From NCBI GenBank assembly GCA_900471815.1, contig UICE01000003.1, positions 333,558 to 397,557 of the forward strand: 64,000 nt of DNA. Direction: 5' to 3'. The notes below the pieces were generated by a model. It worked only from the letters and a program-made list of their open reading frames with translations, was not told where the DNA came from and did not search any database. This document shows, piece by piece, positions 1 through 9,167 of this stretch (its first letter is position 1; each line of letters opens with the position of its first letter). A program made the position numbers and the translations under genes. Origin of the DNA: Hyphomicrobiales bacterium (GTDB lineage Bacteria > Pseudomonadota > Alphaproteobacteria > Rhizobiales > Rhizobiaceae).

Positions 1-156
1 CGGAGAGGTCATCAAGGGCTTTTTGGCATACTGGCCAAAAGACTCGCGTCTGTCACCTAGCTACCACCCGAAAACGATTGAACAGTCAAAGCGACAAGCC
101 TGATATCGAGCGTGCCCAATCAGGATCGATCCATGTTACTCTAAGAAAAATTTGCT
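1..156. other. Left edge, no gene assigned
   Basis: No complete gene is visible. On the plus strand the frame beginning at base 2 is open from the window edge to a TGA at 101-103. It would give about 33 residues, which could be the C-terminal tail of a gene starting outside the window, but the stretch is too short to recognise. A weak inverted repeat (CTTTTTGGC, short loop, GGCCAAAAG) lies near 19-42 without a clear T-run. The downstream end of the GGDEF/EAL gene lies immediately to the right. Confidence 0.3.
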
Positions 157-2457
157 CTAGCTTGCGACCTGATATCTTTCGCGATCAAATTCGAGCAGGG
201 CAAAGGTTTTCTCTACCGGCTCGGCTGGGCTGAAAAGGAAGCCTTGCACCTGATCGCAGCCCTCCTTTTGAAGGCATGCAAGTTGCTCGCGCGTCTCGAC
301 ACCTTCAGCAGTAATCTTCATGCCCATGCTTGCCCCCAGACCCATGACCGCTCTGATAATTGCCAAGCTACCGCGATTATGTGGAAGGTCGCGAACAAAA
401 GACTGATCGATTTTGATTTTGTCGAACGGCATTTTTCGCAAGTAGCTCAGGCTGGAATATCCGGTACCAAAATCATCAAGCGCAACGCTGACACCCATGG
501 CGCGGAACTGCCGGAGCAGCGAAATAGCAGCGACATTTGCTTCGAGAAATACGGATTCCGTGATTTCCAGTTCGAGCCTGCTGGGATTAAGTTTGTTCTT
601 TGTCAGCGCATCGCGCACAATCGAGGCAAGATCGGAATGGCGAAACTGGATCGCCGAGATATTGATTGCCACATGGATATCGGCGGGCCAATCGACCGCT
701 GTCCGGCACGCTTCCTGAATGATCCATTCCCCAAGCGGAATAATGTTACCGGTTTCCTCTGCTATGGGAATGAAGACCGTCGGCGAGATAAATCCGTGAA
801 CGGGATGCTTCCATCGCAACAGCGTTTCAAACCCGACAGTCTTGAGCGTTGAGGCCGAAACAATCGGCTGGAAGTGCAAGATGAATTCGTTACGGGCCAA
901 CGCACCGCGCAGGTCCATGGCGAGTGCACGCTTGGCTTCTATCCGAGCATCCATTTCGACTTCATAGAACCGATAGCTGTTACGCCCTTCATTCTTGGTA
1001 CGGTAAAGCGCCAAATCTGCACAGCGCATAATATCATTGACGCTATCGGTCGGGGCAATCGCAATGCCAATGCTGATATGGATGTTGATCTGGATGCCGT
1101 CGATCCAAAATGGCTGCGAAATATTGTGTACCAGTTGATGGGCAAGTTCCGTTGCCGCGGCGTGGTCGGCGCCATTTGCCAATATGGCAAATTCGTCTCC
1201 CGACAAACGAGCAACGGTGTAGGTGGACGGCGAACTGCCCCGGAGACGGTCGGCGACCTGTTTCAGCAATTGATCGCCAATGCCGTGGCCGAAACTGTCA
1301 TTAACGGTCTTGAATTCATCAAGATCTATACAGAACACAGCGAAGCTGCGCAGGCCGTGTTCCAGGTTCTTTGTCGCCTCACTCAATTGATCGTTGAACA
1401 ATGTACGGTTGGGCAAATCAGTCAACACGTCATAGCGCGCCAGATAAGACAATTGGTCTTCGGATTGTTTTGCCGCAGTCACGTCCGACCCAACGCCGCG
1501 ATATCCGACGAATTGGCCGGCATTATCGAAAATTGGTTTGCCCGTAAGCGACCACCAGCGCGTTTCGCCCTTGATATTCACCGGCAGGATATGGTTGCGG
1601 AAAGTTGTTCGGTTTTCGATTGCCTGCCAAATCGAACCGACCTTTATCGCTGCGTCTGCATGCGATTGGTCTATCTTGAAAAGCTGCGCGAAAGGCATGC
1701 CCTGCAGGTCGCGCATTGCTTTCGCGGAAATCTGAGCAAGGCGAGGCGATGTATGCTGTAGTTTGAGATCAGCATCAGTTTCCCAGATCCAATCACTGGC
1801 ATTTTCTTCAAAATCATAGAGTAGCAGGCTGATAACCTCTTTTTGCTGCTCCACCTTGATCTGATCGAGAGTCCTCATAACAATGAGATTGCTCATGTGA
1901 ACAATGGTGAACAAAATGAAAAGAGCGTAGAAGGCCAGCAAAATTGCGATGAAAAGGAAAAAATCCTCGCCGGTGGAGGCTAATGCGAAAAAGGAGCCGG
2001 TGATGATCGTGCCGGAATAAGCGATCGCTGCAAGCGGCACGACGGCTACCCCAATGCCCGTCGCCATCAGACCCGCGGCGGTACAAGCTATGAGGAGCCG
2101 GTGATAGGCGTCGGCATCCAGGAAAAGCATCAGTGGTATGCTTCCAAGGCAAATGCCATAGAGAGCAGATACGATGATGAGGTACTTTATGGCATCAAAG
2201 CCCAGTTCCTTTACTTTCGGAACATTATACCATTGCCAGCAGGCAAATAGGGAAACGGCGGTCATGAAAGCGACGACCAACGCCAGGCCAGCCAAATAGG
2301 GGCGGGGGCCGAGGTCCCAGAAAACGTAAGTGACAACGAACACAACACACATTGCCACCAGAACTGTGAAAGGCGCCAGCCTGAGCGCAACGTCCATCTG
2401 CTCCGCGTAAACACGGCGTTTTACAACAGGATTTATGTTTCCGCGCATGCCGAACAT
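157..2457 (-). CDS. Membrane-anchored PAS-GGDEF-EAL signalling protein
   Basis: A probable cyclic-di-GMP enzyme of about 766 residues at the inner membrane. The N-terminal 200 residues hold several hydrophobic helices (likely five or six). A PAS/PAC region follows (about 215-330), then a GGDEF domain whose signature reads SGDEF near residue 418, then an EAL domain. The EAL domain has an ETLLRW-type first motif near 542, DDFGTGYSS near 659 and KIDQSF just after. The residues normally needed for both cyclase and phosphodiesterase activity appear present, so dual activity is possible and the net direction cannot be told. The frame is open to a TTG at 2514. I prefer the ATG at 2457, since neither start has a good ribosome site and the next ATG (2448) is also possible. 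It stands alone, with an AT-rich gap upstream. Confidence 0.88.
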   Translation of the reverse strand: MFGMRGNINPVVKRRVYAEQMDVALRLAPFTVLVAMCVVFVVTYVFWDLGPRPYLAGLALVVAFMTAVSLFACWQWYNVPKVKELGFDAIKYLIIVSALYGICLGSIPLMLFLDADAYHRLLIACTAAGLMATGIGVAVVPLAAIAYSGTIITGSFFALASTGEDFFLFIAILLAFYALFILFTIVHMSNLIVMRTLDQIKVEQQKEVISLLLYDFEENASDWIWETDADLKLQHTSPRLAQISAKAMRDLQGMPFAQLFKIDQSHADAAIKVGSIWQAIENRTTFRNHILPVNIKGETRWWSLTGKPIFDNAGQFVGYRGVGSDVTAAKQSEDQLSYLARYDVLTDLPNRTLFNDQLSEATKNLEHGLRSFAVFCIDLDEFKTVNDSFGHGIGDQLLKQVADRLRGSSPSTYTVARLSGDEFAILANGADHAAATELAHQLVHNISQPFWIDGIQINIHISIGIAIAPTDSVNDIMRCADLALYRTKNEGRNSYRFYEVEMDARIEAKRALAMDLRGALARNEFILHFQPIVSASTLKTVGFETLLRWKHPVHGFISPTVFIPIAEETGNIIPLGEWIIQEACRTAVDWPADIHVAINISAIQFRHSDLASIVRDALTKNKLNPSRLELEITESVFLEANVAAISLLRQFRAMGVSVALDDFGTGYSSLSYLRKMPFDKIKIDQSFVRDLPHNRGSLAIIRAVMGLGASMGMKITAEGVETREQLACLQKEGCDQVQGFLFSPAEPVEKTFALLEFDRERYQVAS

Positions 2458-2845
2458 CGATCGGACAGCGTCAAAAGTATGGAAGCTTGACAGTCGCACG
2501 CGGAGCCTCGGCAAGATAAAACGGACCAGTCAGTCTTATCCGTTTTGAGTTCTGTATTCGTTAAAATACTTCACATTCTTTATATTAGTTACCAATGTCT
2601 TTAAGGCAGAAAAATCTAGACAATTGAGGATAGATGTCAAGTGCAGCATATGTATCATTGGTTGGAATCTAATTGTTGACTGCATATATCGGCAAAATAA
2701 AAATTTATTATTTATTATCGTATACTTCCTCCGCAAAGTATAGTCTTTATAGAATTCACTCTTGTTTGACTTGTTGATAAGCGGAATTTGGCTTGAAGCA
2801 TCCATCCCTTTAGGAAATGTGACGGCTCAAGCTGAAGTTTGGGGC
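2458..2845. other. AT-rich intergenic interval
   Basis: About 390 bases between the GGDEF/EAL gene and the ArsR gene, strikingly AT-rich from about 2540 to 2770 compared with both flanks. An 89-codon minus-strand reading frame (2536-2805) crosses it. That frame is rich in Asn, Ile, Lys and Tyr codons as expected from random AT-rich DNA, and has no convincing ribosome site or recognisable domain. It may hold the GGDEF gene promoter, an sRNA, or foreign DNA; none can be shown from sequence alone. Confidence 0.4.
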
Positions 2846-3154
2846 TCAAATATTTGGCGTGGCATTGAGAATTGCCGTCAGTAAGCCAGGGAAAACGTTC
2901 TCCAGATCATGTGATCGAAGCTCGTTCATATGGGATGTCCCTTCGTTGCGGGTTTTTACAACGCCCGACTCCCGCAGAATACGGAAATGATGGGACATGC
3001 TTGACTTGGGGCGACCGCCATCAAGCGCTGCACATGTGGCTTCACCTTCACGGGCCAATTGCCGGACAATTGAAAGTCTAACCGGATCGCTCAAAGCGTG
3101 AAGTACGGATTCAAGCCGAATATCCGACGAAGAAGGATGCACAAACTGTCTCAT
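2846..3154 (-). CDS. ArsR-family transcriptional repressor
   Basis: A small winged-helix DNA-binding protein of 102 residues, typical ArsR size. Around residues 10-80 it has the ArsR pattern LSDPVRLSIVRQLA, followed by a recognition helix containing KSSMSHHFRILRESGV and a wing with RNEGTSHMNEL. No Cys-based metal site of the ELCVCDL kind is seen, so it probably senses something other than arsenite, perhaps a redox or electrophile signal like other repressors paired with Old Yellow Enzymes (inference). The frame extends upstream to 3508, but that part overlaps the divergent reductase gene; the ATG at 3154 gives the family's usual N-terminus. It is transcribed away from the reductase, and the 85-base gap contains two inverted repeats that are good operator candidates. 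Confidence 0.88.
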   Translation of the reverse strand: MRQFVHPSSSDIRLESVLHALSDPVRLSIVRQLAREGEATCAALDGGRPKSSMSHHFRILRESGVVKTRNEGTSHMNELRSHDLENVFPGLLTAILNATPNI

Positions 3155-3166
3155 AATTCCTTGATA

Positions 3167-3220
3167 ACACAAATTTTTGTGTATTGCTATTGTTCGAATA
3201 ATATCGAACAATCGAACAAT
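3167..3220. promoter_or_regulatory. Divergent operator region, ArsR / OYE reductase
   Basis: Two inverted repeats sit between the divergent genes. The first is ACACAAA, two bases, TTTGTGT at 3167-3182. The second is ATTGTTCGA (3189-3197), six bases, TCGAACAAT (3204-3212), with the right half-site repeated directly at 3212-3220. The second resembles a 24-base palindromic winged-helix operator and is the better candidate for the neighbouring repressor. The repeats are seen directly; binding is inferred. Confidence 0.55.
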
Positions 3221-3239
3221 TGCAGTTTGGAGAAGACCT

Positions 3240-4340
3240 ATGACCACTCTTTTTGAGCCCTTTACCCTTAAGGGCGTCACGCTACGTAATCGCATCGCAG
3301 TATCACCAATGTGCCAATATTCTGCGGTCGACGGTGTAATCAATGATTGGCACCACGTACATTTGGGCGGTTTGGCCAGAGGAGGTGCTGGCCTTGTTAT
3401 CGTGGAGGCTACGGCCGTCACTCCGGAAGGCCGGATTACTCCGGCTTGCTCTGGACTATGGAACGATACCCAAGCAGCAGAATTGGCTAAGGCGGTCAAA
3501 ACGATCAAAGCGGCGGGAGCAGTTGCAGGTATACAGATCGGACATGCCGGACGTAAGGCAAGTGCAAATCGGCCATGGGAAGGTGACGATCACATCGCTT
3601 CCGATGATCCGCGCGGTTGGGAAATTATTGCGCCTTCCGCGATAGCTTATGGCGGCGGCTTATCGAAGGTGCCTCGGGAAATGACGCTGGCCGAAATAGA
3701 AGGCATAAAAAATGCTTTCGTTGACAGTGCAACACGGGCTCTTGCGAGTGGCTTCGAGTGGTTGGAACTACATTTTGCGCATGGTTATCTTGCCCAAAGC
3801 TTCCTGTCCAAACATTCCAACCAACGTACAGATGCCTATGGCGGCAGTTTCGAAAACCGCTCGCGCTTTCTTCGTGAAACGCTGCAGGCAGTACGCAAGG
3901 TCTGGCCGCAGAACTTACCCCTGACAATGCGCCTTGGCGTGATTGAGTATGATGGCAATGATGAAGAAACAGTGGCGGAAGCAATCGAGCTGATAAAACT
4001 GCTAAAGGCCGATGGATTGGACTTCATCGACGTCAGTATGGGCTTCTCCGGTGGCAAAGCCAATATTCCTTGGGGCCCTGCTTTCCTTGGTCCTCTTGCT
4101 GCCCGTGTTAAAAATGAAACCGGCCTGCCGGCATCAACATCCTGGTACATCAGCACCCCGCAACAGGCGGAGGGTCTTTTGCGTGATGGATCGGTTGATC
4201 TTGTCATGCTTGGTCGCCCGCTGCTCGACGAGCCTCATTGGCCTTATCGCGCAGCCAAAGAACTTGGCGTTGAAAAGCCGTCATGGATTCTGCCACCAGC
4301 ATATGCCCATTGGTTGGAGCGATACCGCGCTGCAGCATAA
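3240..4340 (+). CDS. NADH:flavin oxidoreductase, Old Yellow Enzyme family (YqjM-like)
   Basis: A 366-residue FMN-dependent ene-reductase that probably reduces activated C=C bonds of enones or similar electrophiles using NAD(P)H, in the cytosol. The family's landmarks are visible: an MCQYSA segment near residue 25 (the redox Cys and Tyr of the YqjM class), a HAGRKAS segment near 105, the HFAHGYL substrate-binding pair near 180, and a C-terminal LGRPLLDEPHWPYRAA phosphate-binding end. The ATG at 3240 is preceded by GGAG at good spacing; an upstream in-frame start at 3177 lies inside the promoter region and is rejected. It is divergent from an ArsR gene, which probably represses it. The true substrate is not evident. 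Confidence 0.92.
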   Translation: MTTLFEPFTLKGVTLRNRIAVSPMCQYSAVDGVINDWHHVHLGGLARGGAGLVIVEATAVTPEGRITPACSGLWNDTQAAELAKAVKTIKAAGAVAGIQIGHAGRKASANRPWEGDDHIASDDPRGWEIIAPSAIAYGGGLSKVPREMTLAEIEGIKNAFVDSATRALASGFEWLELHFAHGYLAQSFLSKHSNQRTDAYGGSFENRSRFLRETLQAVRKVWPQNLPLTMRLGVIEYDGNDEETVAEAIELIKLLKADGLDFIDVSMGFSGGKANIPWGPAFLGPLAARVKNETGLPASTSWYISTPQQAEGLLRDGSVDLVMLGRPLLDEPHWPYRAAKELGVEKPSWILPPAYAHWLERYRAAA

Positions 4341-4541
4341 TAAATTAGATAACAGCCTAATTGGCTACGATAGCCGCGATCTTTAGAACAAGATTCCGGC
4401 CCGCGTTAAATTTGAGAAATATCTTGCGTGTCGATTTCGGCAGGCATCACCTATGTTGATGGCAACGGCACATAGCTGCCATCAACAATCCGAAGTTGAA
4501 ATGTTCATGTCTGTTGTCAAGGCCTATCGAAAATCGCAGAT

Positions 4542-4555
4542 CGTCTATATAGACG
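4542..4555. promoter_or_regulatory. Perfect 14-base palindrome upstream of metNIQ
   Basis: CGTCTATATAGACG is a perfect palindrome 25 bases before the metN start. It lies in a gap of about 240 bases after the OYE gene that otherwise shows no gene. The position suits an operator for methionine-dependent control of the uptake operon. I saw no obvious SAM riboswitch in this leader. The regulator is unknown. Confidence 0.45.
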
Positions 4556-4580
4556 GTCGCAAACAGACAACAGGGCGGTT

Positions 4581-5714
4581 GTGCGAGCGCCGCAAATGAA
4601 TATGGCAGTTATGAATAAAACGGCACAAAGCCCCCTCGATCTGCGGCCAGGCGATGGATCGACCGCCAAGCCTATGGTTGAGTTTCAACAAGTATCAAAA
4701 CGTTTTGGCGCTGGCAGCAGCGGAGCCGAGGTTGTTGCACTGGACGATGTCGACCTCATCGTTCCTCGTGGCTCAGTAACTGGCATCATCGGCCGTTCGG
4801 GGGCAGGTAAATCGACGCTTATCCGCTTGGTTAATGGTCTTGAAAAACCTACCTCCGGTCATGTCCTGGTTGATGGTACGGATGTAGCAGGTCTGGATGA
4901 GAAGAACCTTCGCTCCGTACGGCGCTCGATTGGCATGATTTTCCAGCACTTCAATCTTCTGTCTTCTCGGACTGCCTTTGATAATATTGCGTTGCCTTTG
5001 GAAATTGCCGGTATCGACAAGCAGACGATCGAGAAGAGGGTAACCCCTCTGCTTGATCTGGTCGGGCTTTCCGATAAACGTAACCGCTACCCGTCTGAAC
5101 TGTCTGGCGGTCAAAAGCAGCGTATCGGTATTGCCCGCGCCTTGGCGACGGAACCCAAATTATTGCTTTCGGATGAGGCGACCTCGGCACTCGATCCGGA
5201 AACAACGCGCTCCATCCTCGCGCTTTTGACGAAAATCAATCGCGATCTGGGGCTTACAGTTCTTTTGATCACGCATGAAATGGAAGTGATCAAAACGATA
5301 GCCGCTCATGTGGCCGTTATTGATGGTGGCCGCATTGTCGAGCAGGGTGCAACATTCGATGTGTTCACCGGCCACAAGCATGAAACGACACGGGCACTTC
5401 TCGGCGGCTTGGCTGGAATGCATCTTCCCGAGTTTCTCACAAGCCGCATGACCAACGTTGCCACACCTGGCTCGCATACCATCTTGCGAGTTATCTTTAA
5501 GGGGGAGAACGCAACGGAGCCTATGCTTGCGCGGCTTGGCAGTGATCTGGGTATTGAGGTCAATATCATGGCTGGAGCAGTCGACGAGATTGCAGGCAGA
5601 CCCTTCGGCATGCTGGTTGTCTCGCTCTTGGCTGATCTGGAAAAAATAGATTTAGCACGCAATTTCCTCGCCGATCATGGTCTGTCATCGGAGGTGTTGG
5701 GCTATGTCCGCTGA
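4581..5714 (+). CDS. metN: Methionine ABC transporter ATP-binding protein MetN
   Basis: ATPase of the D/L-methionine importer, working with MetI and MetQ encoded directly downstream. The 377 residues contain a Walker [10 protein letters not shown], signature LSGGQKQR, Walker B ending in DEATSALD, and a switch His. A C-terminal NIL domain (about 285-377) in MetN proteins binds methionine and inhibits transport when internal methionine is high. The start is probably the GTG at 4581, preceded by AGGGCGG; three ATGs within the next 30 bases are alternatives. The N-terminus carries about 30 extra residues before the ABC domain. The stop overlaps the metI start by 11 bases, so translation is coupled. 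A palindrome just upstream suggests transcriptional control. Confidence 0.95.
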   Translation: MRAPQMNMAVMNKTAQSPLDLRPGDGSTAKPMVEFQQVSKRFGAGSSGAEVVALDDVDLIVPRGSVTGIIGRSGAGKSTLIRLVNGLEKPTSGHVLVDGTDVAGLDEKNLRSVRRSIGMIFQHFNLLSSRTAFDNIALPLEIAGIDKQTIEKRVTPLLDLVGLSDKRNRYPSELSGGQKQRIGIARALATEPKLLLSDEATSALDPETTRSILALLTKINRDLGLTVLLITHEMEVIKTIAAHVAVIDGGRIVEQGATFDVFTGHKHETTRALLGGLAGMHLPEFLTSRMTNVATPGSHTILRVIFKGENATEPMLARLGSDLGIEVNIMAGAVDEIAGRPFGMLVVSLLADLEKIDLARNFLADHGLSSEVLGYVR

Positions 5715-6369
5715 TATTCTGGCTCTTTTATTCAAGGCAACAGGACAGACACTGTACATGGTTGCCGTGGCCGGCCTGATAGGGTCGTTATTTGGCATTC
5801 CGCTTGGAGTTTTTCTGGCAACGAGCGGTCGCGGCGAACTATTTCCAGCTCCTTCAATAAACAAAGCGTTGGGACTTGTCGTCAACGCCACTCGGTCCAC
5901 TCCGTTTATCATTTTGGTTGTAGCCATCATTCCATTCACGCGGGCTATTGCAGGCACCTCCATTGGTACAACCGCCGCGATTGTTCCGCTGACCATTGCA
6001 ACGATACCCTTTATTGCCCGCTTGGTTGAAACGGCGATTCGTGAGGTCGATCCCGGTCTTACTGAAGCTGCGCGTGCTATGGGTGCTAGTCCGATGCAGA
6101 TCGTTTTTAAGGTTCTGCTTGCCGAAGCCCGGCCCGGTATCGCTTCAGCCCTGACGCTTACGATCGTCAGCCTCATTGGCTATGCGGCCATGGTCGGCGC
6201 AATCGGCGGTGGCGGACTAGGCGATCTTGGTATCCGATATGGTTACCAACGTTTCATGCCGGATGTGATGGCCATCGTCGTGGTCGTCCTCATCGTGCTC
6301 GTGCAATTGGTGCAGAGCGCGGGTGACCGGCTAGCTCGTCAATTCGACAAGCGTAATCGACCAAAGTAA
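5704..6369 (+). CDS. metI: Methionine ABC transporter permease MetI
   Basis: Inner-membrane permease of the methionine importer, 221 residues with five or so membrane helices, the usual MetI size. The ATPase-coupling EAA loop is clear around residues 120-145 (beginning [17 protein letters not shown]). The ATG at 5704 overlaps the end of metN and gives the standard N-terminus; the frame is open nine codons further upstream inside metN. It is the middle gene of metNIQ, with 23 bases separating it from metQ. Confidence 0.95.
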   Translation: MSADILALLFKATGQTLYMVAVAGLIGSLFGIPLGVFLATSGRGELFPAPSINKALGLVVNATRSTPFIILVVAIIPFTRAIAGTSIGTTAAIVPLTIATIPFIARLVETAIREVDPGLTEAARAMGASPMQIVFKVLLAEARPGIASALTLTIVSLIGYAAMVGAIGGGGLGDLGIRYGYQRFMPDVMAIVVVVLIVLVQLVQSAGDRLARQFDKRNRPK

Positions 6370-6392
6370 TCATTCTTAAACAGGAGTATAAA

Positions 6393-7175
6393 ATGCTGAA
6401 AAAGATTCTTGGCGTCGCCGCCTTGGCAATGAGCCTAAGCGCGACTGCGGCTTTGGCCGAAACAATCAAGATTGGTGTGACACCGGGCGAGCACGCGCAA
6501 ATTCTGGAAAAGGTTGCGGAAGTTGCAAAGCCCAAGGGTCTTGATATCGAGATATTGGAATTTTCCGATTATGTCGTGCCAAACCAGGCACTGAACGATG
6601 GCGAGCTCGATGCCAACTCTTTCCAACATAAGCCATATCTCGACAATCAGATTGCAGATCGCAAATTCGACCTTGTTGACGTCGCTTACACGGTCAATTT
6701 TCCGATGGGCATCTATTCGAAAAAAGTGAAGAGTTTCGATGAGTTGGCGGACGGAGCTACAATTGCGATTCCGAACGATCCGACCAATGGCGGACGTGCT
6801 TTGCTTATTCTGGCTGACAAGGGTGCAATCAAGCTGAAAGACGGTGTGGGCTTGAAAGTTACTCCAGCCGATGTGACGGAAAACACCAAGAACTTTAAAT
6901 TCGTTGAACTCGATGCTGCTCAACTGCCACGTTCAATTGATGACGTTGATGCAGCAGCAATCAATACCAATTACGCGCTTGAAGCCGGTCTTGATCCGAT
7001 GAAGGATACGATCTTGAAAGAAGGCGAGAAGGCACCCTACATTAACCTGATTGCAGTCCGCACCGCGGATAAGGACAAGCCTTGGGTAAAGACCTTGGTC
7101 GAGTCCTATCACTCGGAGCCTGTAAAGCAGTTCATCTTGGACAAGTATAAGGGCGCTGCCGTTCCAAGCTGGTAA
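6393..7175 (+). CDS. metQ: Methionine-binding protein MetQ
   Basis: Periplasmic substrate-binding protein of the NlpA/MetQ family, 260 residues. A signal peptide (about residues 1-22, ending ATAALA) has no lipobox Cys, so it is likely a soluble periplasmic protein rather than the lipoprotein form found in E. coli. Family features include an IKIGVTPGEHAQILE segment at the mature N-terminus, FQHKPYLD near 75, and a NTNYALEAGL segment near 192. The start is preceded by AGGAG. A strong bidirectional terminator follows 20 bases after the stop, closing the operon. The ligand could also be another small amino acid, but the operon partner with a NIL domain supports methionine. Confidence 0.94.
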   Translation: MLKKILGVAALAMSLSATAALAETIKIGVTPGEHAQILEKVAEVAKPKGLDIEILEFSDYVVPNQALNDGELDANSFQHKPYLDNQIADRKFDLVDVAYTVNFPMGIYSKKVKSFDELADGATIAIPNDPTNGGRALLILADKGAIKLKDGVGLKVTPADVTENTKNFKFVELDAAQLPRSIDDVDAAAINTNYALEAGLDPMKDTILKEGEKAPYINLIAVRTADKDKPWVKTLVESYHSEPVKQFILDKYKGAAVPSW

Positions 7176-7196
7176 TTAATATTGCCAGCCCGAATG

Positions 7197-7228
7197 AAAA
7201 CCTCCCCCGTAAACGGGGGAGGTTTTTT
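7197..7228. terminator. Bidirectional Rho-independent terminator (metQ / ugpC)
   Basis: A perfect stem AAAACCTCCCCCG with loop TAAA and CGGGGGAGGTTTT, followed by further T residues on the plus strand; the stem's own A/T end gives a T-run on the minus strand. It lies between the convergent metNIQ and ugpBAEC operons and can stop both. Confidence 0.93.
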
Positions 7229-7232
7229 GCTT

Positions 7233-8303
7233 TCAGATACGTTTTCCGGCCTCATTAAAGAGATGCAGCTTTTCCTTTGGAATTATCACGCGCAGATGAT
7301 CGTCAGTCTGTGAGGTAGAGCGTCCGGACACACGGACAACGACACGTTCACCGCCAATAATGCCATAAACATAGCTCTCCGCGCCGACTGGTTCTACACC
7401 AAGAACCTTCAGATCAAGCGCCAAACCACCGATATGAGTGTTGGTTCCGGCTGATACTTCCAGATCTTCAGGACGGAAGCCGATGACAGCGCCCGATATT
7501 GGAACCGCCAGACCTTGAGCACCAATACGCGTGCCATCCTTCAGGATGAGTCCCGAACCATCGGCCGTGACAGGGACGAGGTTCATGGGCGGCGCGCCAA
7601 TAAAACTTGCGACGAAGGTGCTGGCCGGTTTCTCGTATATATCCAGCGGAGCTCCGATTTGCTCGACCGCACCGCCGTTCATGACTACGAGTATGTCTGC
7701 AAGCGTCATTGCTTCCAGCTGATCGTGGGTAACGTAAACGCTGGTCACGCCCAGTTGGCGTTGCAGGTTTTTAATTTCCACTCGCATCTGGCCACGCAGT
7801 TTTGCATCCAGATTGGAAAGCGGTTCGTCAAAGAGGAACACTTTCGGACTGCGTACAATGGCGCGCCCCATTGCGACACGCTGACGTTGGCCACCGGAAA
7901 GCTCCTTGGGGCGTCGCTCGAGAAGCTGAGTCAATTCAAGGATTTGTGCGGCGTCCCTAACGCGTTTGTCGATCTCGTCTTTAGGCATGCCGCGGTTACG
8001 CAGCCCGTATGCCATGTTATCGTAGACCTTCATATGCGGATAAAGCGCATAATTCTGGAAAACCATGGCGATGTCCCTTTCAGCGGGACCGAGATTATTA
8101 ACGACTGTGCTATCGATTTTTACAGTGCCGTCCGTAATGGATTCCAAGCCGGCAATCATTCGAAGCAGAGTAGATTTTCCGCAGCCCGATGGACCGACCA
8201 GCACGCATAGCGCACCGTCATTGATAGAAATATTTACGCCCTTTACCGCTTCAACGGAGCTTCCATAGACTTTGCGGACATCGGTTAGTTCTACACTTGC
8301 CAT
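7233..8303 (-). CDS. ugpC: sn-Glycerol-3-phosphate ABC transporter ATPase UgpC
   Basis: ATPase energising uptake of glycerol-3-phosphate and glycerophosphodiesters. 356 residues in the MalK/UgpC arrangement: Walker [10 protein letters not shown], signature [17 protein letters not shown], Walker [15 protein letters not shown], then a C-terminal TOBE/OB-like domain (about 235-356). The ATG at 8303 is preceded by GGAG on its strand. A further in-frame ATG at 8336 would overlap ugpE and is rejected. It is the last gene of ugpB-A-E-C, one base after the ugpE stop, and is followed by the shared terminator. ATPases of this type are sometimes shared by several sugar transporters; another complete MalK-like ATPase is present at 21,537. 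Confidence 0.93.
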   Translation of the reverse strand: MASVELTDVRKVYGSSVEAVKGVNISINDGALCVLVGPSGCGKSTLLRMIAGLESITDGTVKIDSTVVNNLGPAERDIAMVFQNYALYPHMKVYDNMAYGLRNRGMPKDEIDKRVRDAAQILELTQLLERRPKELSGGQRQRVAMGRAIVRSPKVFLFDEPLSNLDAKLRGQMRVEIKNLQRQLGVTSVYVTHDQLEAMTLADILVVMNGGAVEQIGAPLDIYEKPASTFVASFIGAPPMNLVPVTADGSGLILKDGTRIGAQGLAVPISGAVIGFRPEDLEVSAGTNTHIGGLALDLKVLGVEPVGAESYVYGIIGGERVVVRVSGRSTSQTDDHLRVIIPKEKLHLFNEAGKRI

Positions 8304-8304
8304 A

Positions 8305-9153
8305 TTATTTCTCCGTTTCAACCAGTCCGCGCACAAACCAGCGTTGCATCAAAACAACGACCAGAATTGGGGGCAGGATGGCGAGAATGCAGGTGACCAT
8401 CACCAGATGCCATTGTGTGTTGGCGTCTGTGAAGTCGATCATTTTGCGCAGCCCAATGACGATGGTCGCCATATCGTTGCGATTGGTCATGAGCAATGGC
8501 CAGAGATATTGGGTCCAGCCATAGATGAAGAGGATGACGAACAGGGCCGCGATATTGGTCTTCGACAAGGGCAGCAGAATATCCTTGAAGAAGCGCCACG
8601 GGCCAGCCCCGTCCACGCGGGCTGCTTCAACCAGCTCGCCTGGAATTGTCATGAAGAATTGTCTGAACAAAAGTGTGGCCGTAGCCGAAGCCATGAGGGG
8701 AAGGATAAGGCCTGTATAGGTATCGATCAGTCCAAGGTCGACCATAATTTTGTAGGTGGGCAGAATGCGCACTTCGACGGGCAGCATCAGCGTTATAAAG
8801 ATGAACCAGAAGAAAAACATGCGTCCCGGAAAGCGGAAAAATACGATCGCGTAGGCGGACAAGATGGAAATGATGATTTTGCCGATGGCAATGCCGAGCG
8901 CCATGACAAGCGTGTTGAGCAAAAGACGGTCAACGCCAACGCCGCCGATCTTGCCGATGCCACCGAAAAGAGCGCTGGAATAATTCTCCCAGAAATGACC
9001 TCCCGGCAACAACGATAGTGGCGGACGGATAATATCCTGCAATGTCTGGGTTGACGCTACAAAGGTGTAGTAGATTGGAAATGCAACGATCAAAATGCCG
9101 ACAATCAAAATGATATGGGCGATGATGCGGCCTATGGGGTTGTTTTGAATCAT
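8305..9153 (-). CDS. ugpE: Glycerol-3-phosphate ABC transporter permease UgpE
   Basis: Inner-membrane permease, 282 residues with about six helices. The coupling loop reads [21 protein letters not shown] around residues 185-205, the standard EAA motif of the MalG-type subunit. The N-terminal segment [22 protein letters not shown] is the first membrane helix. It follows ugpA by 14 bases and pairs with it to form the channel for substrate delivered by UgpB. Confidence 0.93.
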   Translation of the reverse strand: MIQNNPIGRIIAHIILIVGILIVAFPIYYTFVASTQTLQDIIRPPLSLLPGGHFWENYSSALFGGIGKIGGVGVDRLLLNTLVMALGIAIGKIIISILSAYAIVFFRFPGRMFFFWFIFITLMLPVEVRILPTYKIMVDLGLIDTYTGLILPLMASATATLLFRQFFMTIPGELVEAARVDGAGPWRFFKDILLPLSKTNIAALFVILFIYGWTQYLWPLLMTNRNDMATIVIGLRKMIDFTDANTQWHLVMVTCILAILPPILVVVLMQRWFVRGLVETEK

Positions 9154-9167
9154 GACTCTGGTTCCCC

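Noticed and set aside
244-1761. Two long plus-strand frames (202 and 295 codons) opposite the GGDEF/EAL gene
   Set aside because: They lie wholly antisense to a gene with clear PAS, GGDEF and EAL motifs and show no domain or ribosome site of their own.
2536-2805. 89-codon minus-strand frame in the AT-rich gap
   Set aside because: Composition is that of random AT-rich DNA (Asn, Ile, Lys, Tyr), with no ribosome site or recognisable domain.
3155-3508. Upstream extension of the ArsR gene
   Set aside because: Overlaps the divergent promoter and the start of the reductase gene; the ArsR fold starts after 3154.
4341-4580. SAM-II type riboswitch before metNIQ
   Set aside because: The conserved core and pseudoknot pieces of SAM-II were not found; only the 14-base palindrome stands out.
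8272-9018. 248-codon plus-strand frame
   Set aside because: Antisense to ugpE, with low-complexity Asp/Gln/His-rich translation typical of shadow frames.
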